Assembly: GCA_030428025.1 (NCBI GenBank)
Contig: JAUIBJ010000219.1
Location: forward strand, 1 to 6,500
Source: Alphaproteobacteria bacterium
GTDB taxonomy: Bacteria > Pseudomonadota > Alphaproteobacteria > Rhodobacterales > Rhodobacteraceae
DNA: 6,500 nucleotides
Reading direction: 5' to 3'
Below the pieces are notes generated by a model. That model searched no databases and was not told where the DNA came from. It saw only the letters and a list, made by a program, of their open reading frames with translations. The position numbers were made by a program, and so were the translations under genes. Positions 4,632 through 6,500 of the stretch are shown piece by piece; within the stretch, counting starts at the first letter, position 1; each line of letters begins with the position of its first letter.

Positions 4632-6101
4632 TCAGCCCGGATAGAGCGCGCCGAACTTCTCCTCCAGATAGGTCAGAAGCGGCCCGGCCGAGGGCTCTTC
4701 CCCGCACGCCCGGGTGATCAGGTCGCGCGGCAGATCGCGCGCCCCGAAGCGGTGCACGTTCTTCCGCAGCCAGACCGTGGCGGGCTCGGGATCGCCCCGC
4801 AGCAGATGATCGTCGAGATCGGGCACTTCCCTCCGCAGCGCCCGGTAAAGACAGCCGGCATAGACATTGCCCAGGGCATAGGTGGGAAAATAGCCGAAGA
4901 GCCCCACCGACCAGTGCACATCCTGCAGGACGCCGTTGGCCGGCCGATCCACCGGATAACCGAAATCGGCCTCGAACCGGTCGTTCCAGGCCGCCTCCAG
5001 ATCGCCCACCTCCAGATCGCCGGCGATCAGCGCCCGCTCCAGATCGAAGCGCAGCATGATATGCAGGTTATACTGTACCTCGTCGGCCTCGGTGCGGATA
5101 TAGCCGCGATGCACCCGGTTGACGGCGGCATAGAAGGCCTCTTCATCCGCCACACCGATATCGCCGAACCGCGCCCTCAACTCGGCATAGAGCCAGTGAC
5201 AGAAGGCACGGCTGCGGCCAAGCTGGTTCTCGCAGATCCGGCTCTGGCTTTCATGCACGCCCATCGAGGCGCCGCGCCCGAGCGCGGTCAGACGGAAAGC
5301 CGGGTCGACCCCCTGCTCGTAGGTGGCGTGGCCGGTTTCATGGATGGTGGAATAGATGCAGTTGAACGGGTCGTCCGTGGCGGTGCGGGTGGTGATGCGC
5401 ACATCGTCACCGGACCCGGAAGAGAAGGGATGCACGGCGATGTCGAGCCGCCCGCGCGCCGTATCATAGCCGAACCGGGCCGCCAGATCGCGGGCCAGAT
5501 CGAGCTGGGCACCGGCCGGAAAGGTGCCGCGCACCGGTTCGGGCGCGGGGGCCTCGAGCGCGCGCTTGCGCAGCGCGACCAGTCCCGGGCGCATCTCGTC
5601 GAAGATCGCCGCCAGCTCGGCCGCCGTCGCCCCCGGCTCGTAGTCGTCGAGCAGCGCGTCATAAAGGTCGCCGCCCTCGGCCAGCGCCGCCGCCTCCTCG
5701 CGCCGGAGCCGCACCACCTCGCCGAGCGTCGGTGCGAAGCCCGCGAAATCGTCCGCCGCGCGGGCCTCGGCCCAGATCCCCTGGGCCCGGCTGGTCAGCC
5801 GTGCCAGCGCCGTGGCGAGGTCGGCGGGCACCTTGCGTGCCCGGTCATGGGCGCGACGGATCTCGCGCAGCTGCGCGTCTCCGGCGGCATCCGGCGCCTT
5901 CGCCGCCGTCAGCCAGTCGCCCACGCGCGGATCGGTCCGGCGGGCATGCAGCACCGCCTCCATCGCGCCCGTCTCTTCCGCCCGCTGCGCCGCCGCGCCC
6001 CGCGGCATCACCGTTTCCTGATCCCAGGCCAGCCGCCCGGCCACCTGCGCCAGAGCCTGCGTGTCGCGATCGTACCCCAGCAGATCATCATAGGCCCCCA
6101 T
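4632..6101 (-). CDS. M32 family metallocarboxypeptidase (thermostable carboxypeptidase 1 type)
   Basis: A complete 489-residue protein, close to the usual family length of about 500. It is a zinc-type cytosolic carboxypeptidase that removes C-terminal residues from peptides, probably in peptide turnover. All the conserved M32 blocks I know are present: HPF (224-226), DVRIT (233-237), the metal site HETGH (254-258) with E255 as catalytic base, the third ligand E284 in GVHESQSR (281-288), IRTEADE (335-341) and GVLQDVHW (390-397). There is no signal peptide or membrane segment. ATG 6101 begins 3 nt after the TAA of ctaA, with a GGGGGT stretch just upstream overlapping the end of that gene, so the pair is probably co-transcribed and translationally coupled. 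The link to heme A synthesis looks positional, not functional. The stop codon TGA (4634-4632) falls in a short hairpin and the gene converges on mtkB. Confidence 0.95.
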   Translation of the reverse strand: MGAYDDLLGYDRDTQALAQVAGRLAWDQETVMPRGAAAQRAEETGAMEAVLHARRTDPRVGDWLTAAKAPDAAGDAQLREIRRAHDRARKVPADLATALARLTSRAQGIWAEARAADDFAGFAPTLGEVVRLRREEAAALAEGGDLYDALLDDYEPGATAAELAAIFDEMRPGLVALRKRALEAPAPEPVRGTFPAGAQLDLARDLAARFGYDTARGRLDIAVHPFSSGSGDDVRITTRTATDDPFNCIYSTIHETGHATYEQGVDPAFRLTALGRGASMGVHESQSRICENQLGRSRAFCHWLYAELRARFGDIGVADEEAFYAAVNRVHRGYIRTEADEVQYNLHIMLRFDLERALIAGDLEVGDLEAAWNDRFEADFGYPVDRPANGVLQDVHWSVGLFGYFPTYALGNVYAGCLYRALRREVPDLDDHLLRGDPEPATVWLRKNVHRFGARDLPRDLITRACGEEPSAGPLLTYLEEKFGALYPG

Positions 6102-6104
6102 CGC

Positions 6105-6500
6105 TTACCCCCGCACCGATTGCGCCAGCGGATACTGGCAAAGGAACCGCGCCCGGATGATCAGCACCCAGAGGACCACGGCCAGCACCTGATGCACGAT
6201 CGCCACCTGCCAGGGCGCGGCATACAGCACGGTGACGATGCCCATCACCACCTGTGCGCAAAGCGCGATGAAGGCGGCGGTAAAGGCAGTACGGGTGGCT
6301 CCATTGGCACTGCGCCGGCCGCGCAGCCAGACCATCACGCCGAAACCCAGCAGCAGATAACCCGCGATCCGGTGGCAGAACTGCACGAATCCGGGGTTTT
6401 CGAACAGGTTGCGCCAGCCCAGATCGGGCATCCAGAAATCCACCGGCAGGACCCCGCCCGCCATCAGCGGCCAGTCGGTGAAGGTGCGCCCGGCGTCGAT
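6105..6500 (-). CDS. ctaA: Heme A synthase, CtaA/COX15 family (C-terminal part)
   Basis: 131 codons of the C-terminal half; the frame is open to the right edge, so the start lies outside. The ATG at 6464 is internal, because the residues before it (IDAGRTFTDWPL) belong to the conserved AG-x2-F-x2-WPLM-x-G loop of the family. Three hydrophobic spans are visible after the loop: HRIAGYLLLGFGVMVW, TAAFIALCAQVVMGIVTVLY and VAIVHQVLAVVLWVLII. The histidines in FCHR and IVHQ sit where the C-terminal half of this integral membrane protein has its conserved heme ligands. It converts heme O to heme A for aa3-type cytochrome oxidase in the inner membrane. It ends in TAA at 6107-6105, 3 nt before the M32 peptidase start. 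The combination of loop, histidines and spans leaves little room for another family. Confidence 0.93.
   Translation of the reverse strand: MDAGRTFTDWPLMAGGVLPVDFWMPDLGWRNLFENPGFVQFCHRIAGYLLLGFGVMVWLRGRRSANGATRTAFTAAFIALCAQVVMGIVTVLYAAPWQVAIVHQVLAVVLWVLIIRARFLCQYPLAQSVRG

Noticed and set aside
4625..4640. Terminator for the minus-strand M32 gene (CCGGGC/GCCCGG stem around its stop codon)
   Set aside because: The stem is only 6 bp with a 4-nt loop, overlaps the stop codon and has no T tract in the minus direction, so it is too weak to call.

Overview
The window is GC-rich, densely coded DNA with GC-biased third positions. Gene content and protein style point to an alphaproteobacterium, most likely Rhodobacteraceae (Roseobacter-like). 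This is inferred from the proteins; no rRNA or other marker is present.

Layout. (1) Positions 1-896 (+) hold the 3' part of a D-isomer-specific 2-hydroxyacid dehydrogenase (glyoxylate/hydroxypyruvate reductase type), followed by a strong hairpin at 926-951. (2) A small basic conserved-type protein lies at 933-1160 (+). (3) A 365-bp non-coding stretch at 1161-1525 opens with four 22-nt palindromes arranged as two tandem doublets and ends as the leader of the next operon. (4) Positions 1526-4547 (+) form a tight three-gene operon: malyl-CoA lyase (mclA type), then the beta and alpha subunits of malate-CoA ligase (mtkA, mtkB). It is closed by a textbook Rho-independent terminator at 4579-4610. 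(5) On the minus strand, convergent with the operon, are the C-terminal part of heme A synthase (ctaA/COX15, 6105-6500, running off the edge) and, 3 nt after it, a complete M32 metallocarboxypeptidase (4632-6101).

How the genes work together. MtkAB activates malate to malyl-CoA using ATP and CoA, and malyl-CoA lyase splits this into glyoxylate and acetyl-CoA. That is the acetyl-CoA-releasing, glyoxylate-regenerating end of the serine cycle for C1 assimilation. The upstream reductase could be the hydroxypyruvate reductase of the same cycle, but its start and upstream neighbours are outside the window. The minus-strand pair is ordinary housekeeping (cytochrome oxidase cofactor synthesis, peptide turnover) with no evident link to the operon.

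The most unusual non-coding structure is the palindrome cluster at 1160-1285. Its elements share the frame CCG-N5-TTCSAA-N5-CGG, and the variable arms change in a compensatory way, so pairing appears to be conserved rather than sequence.
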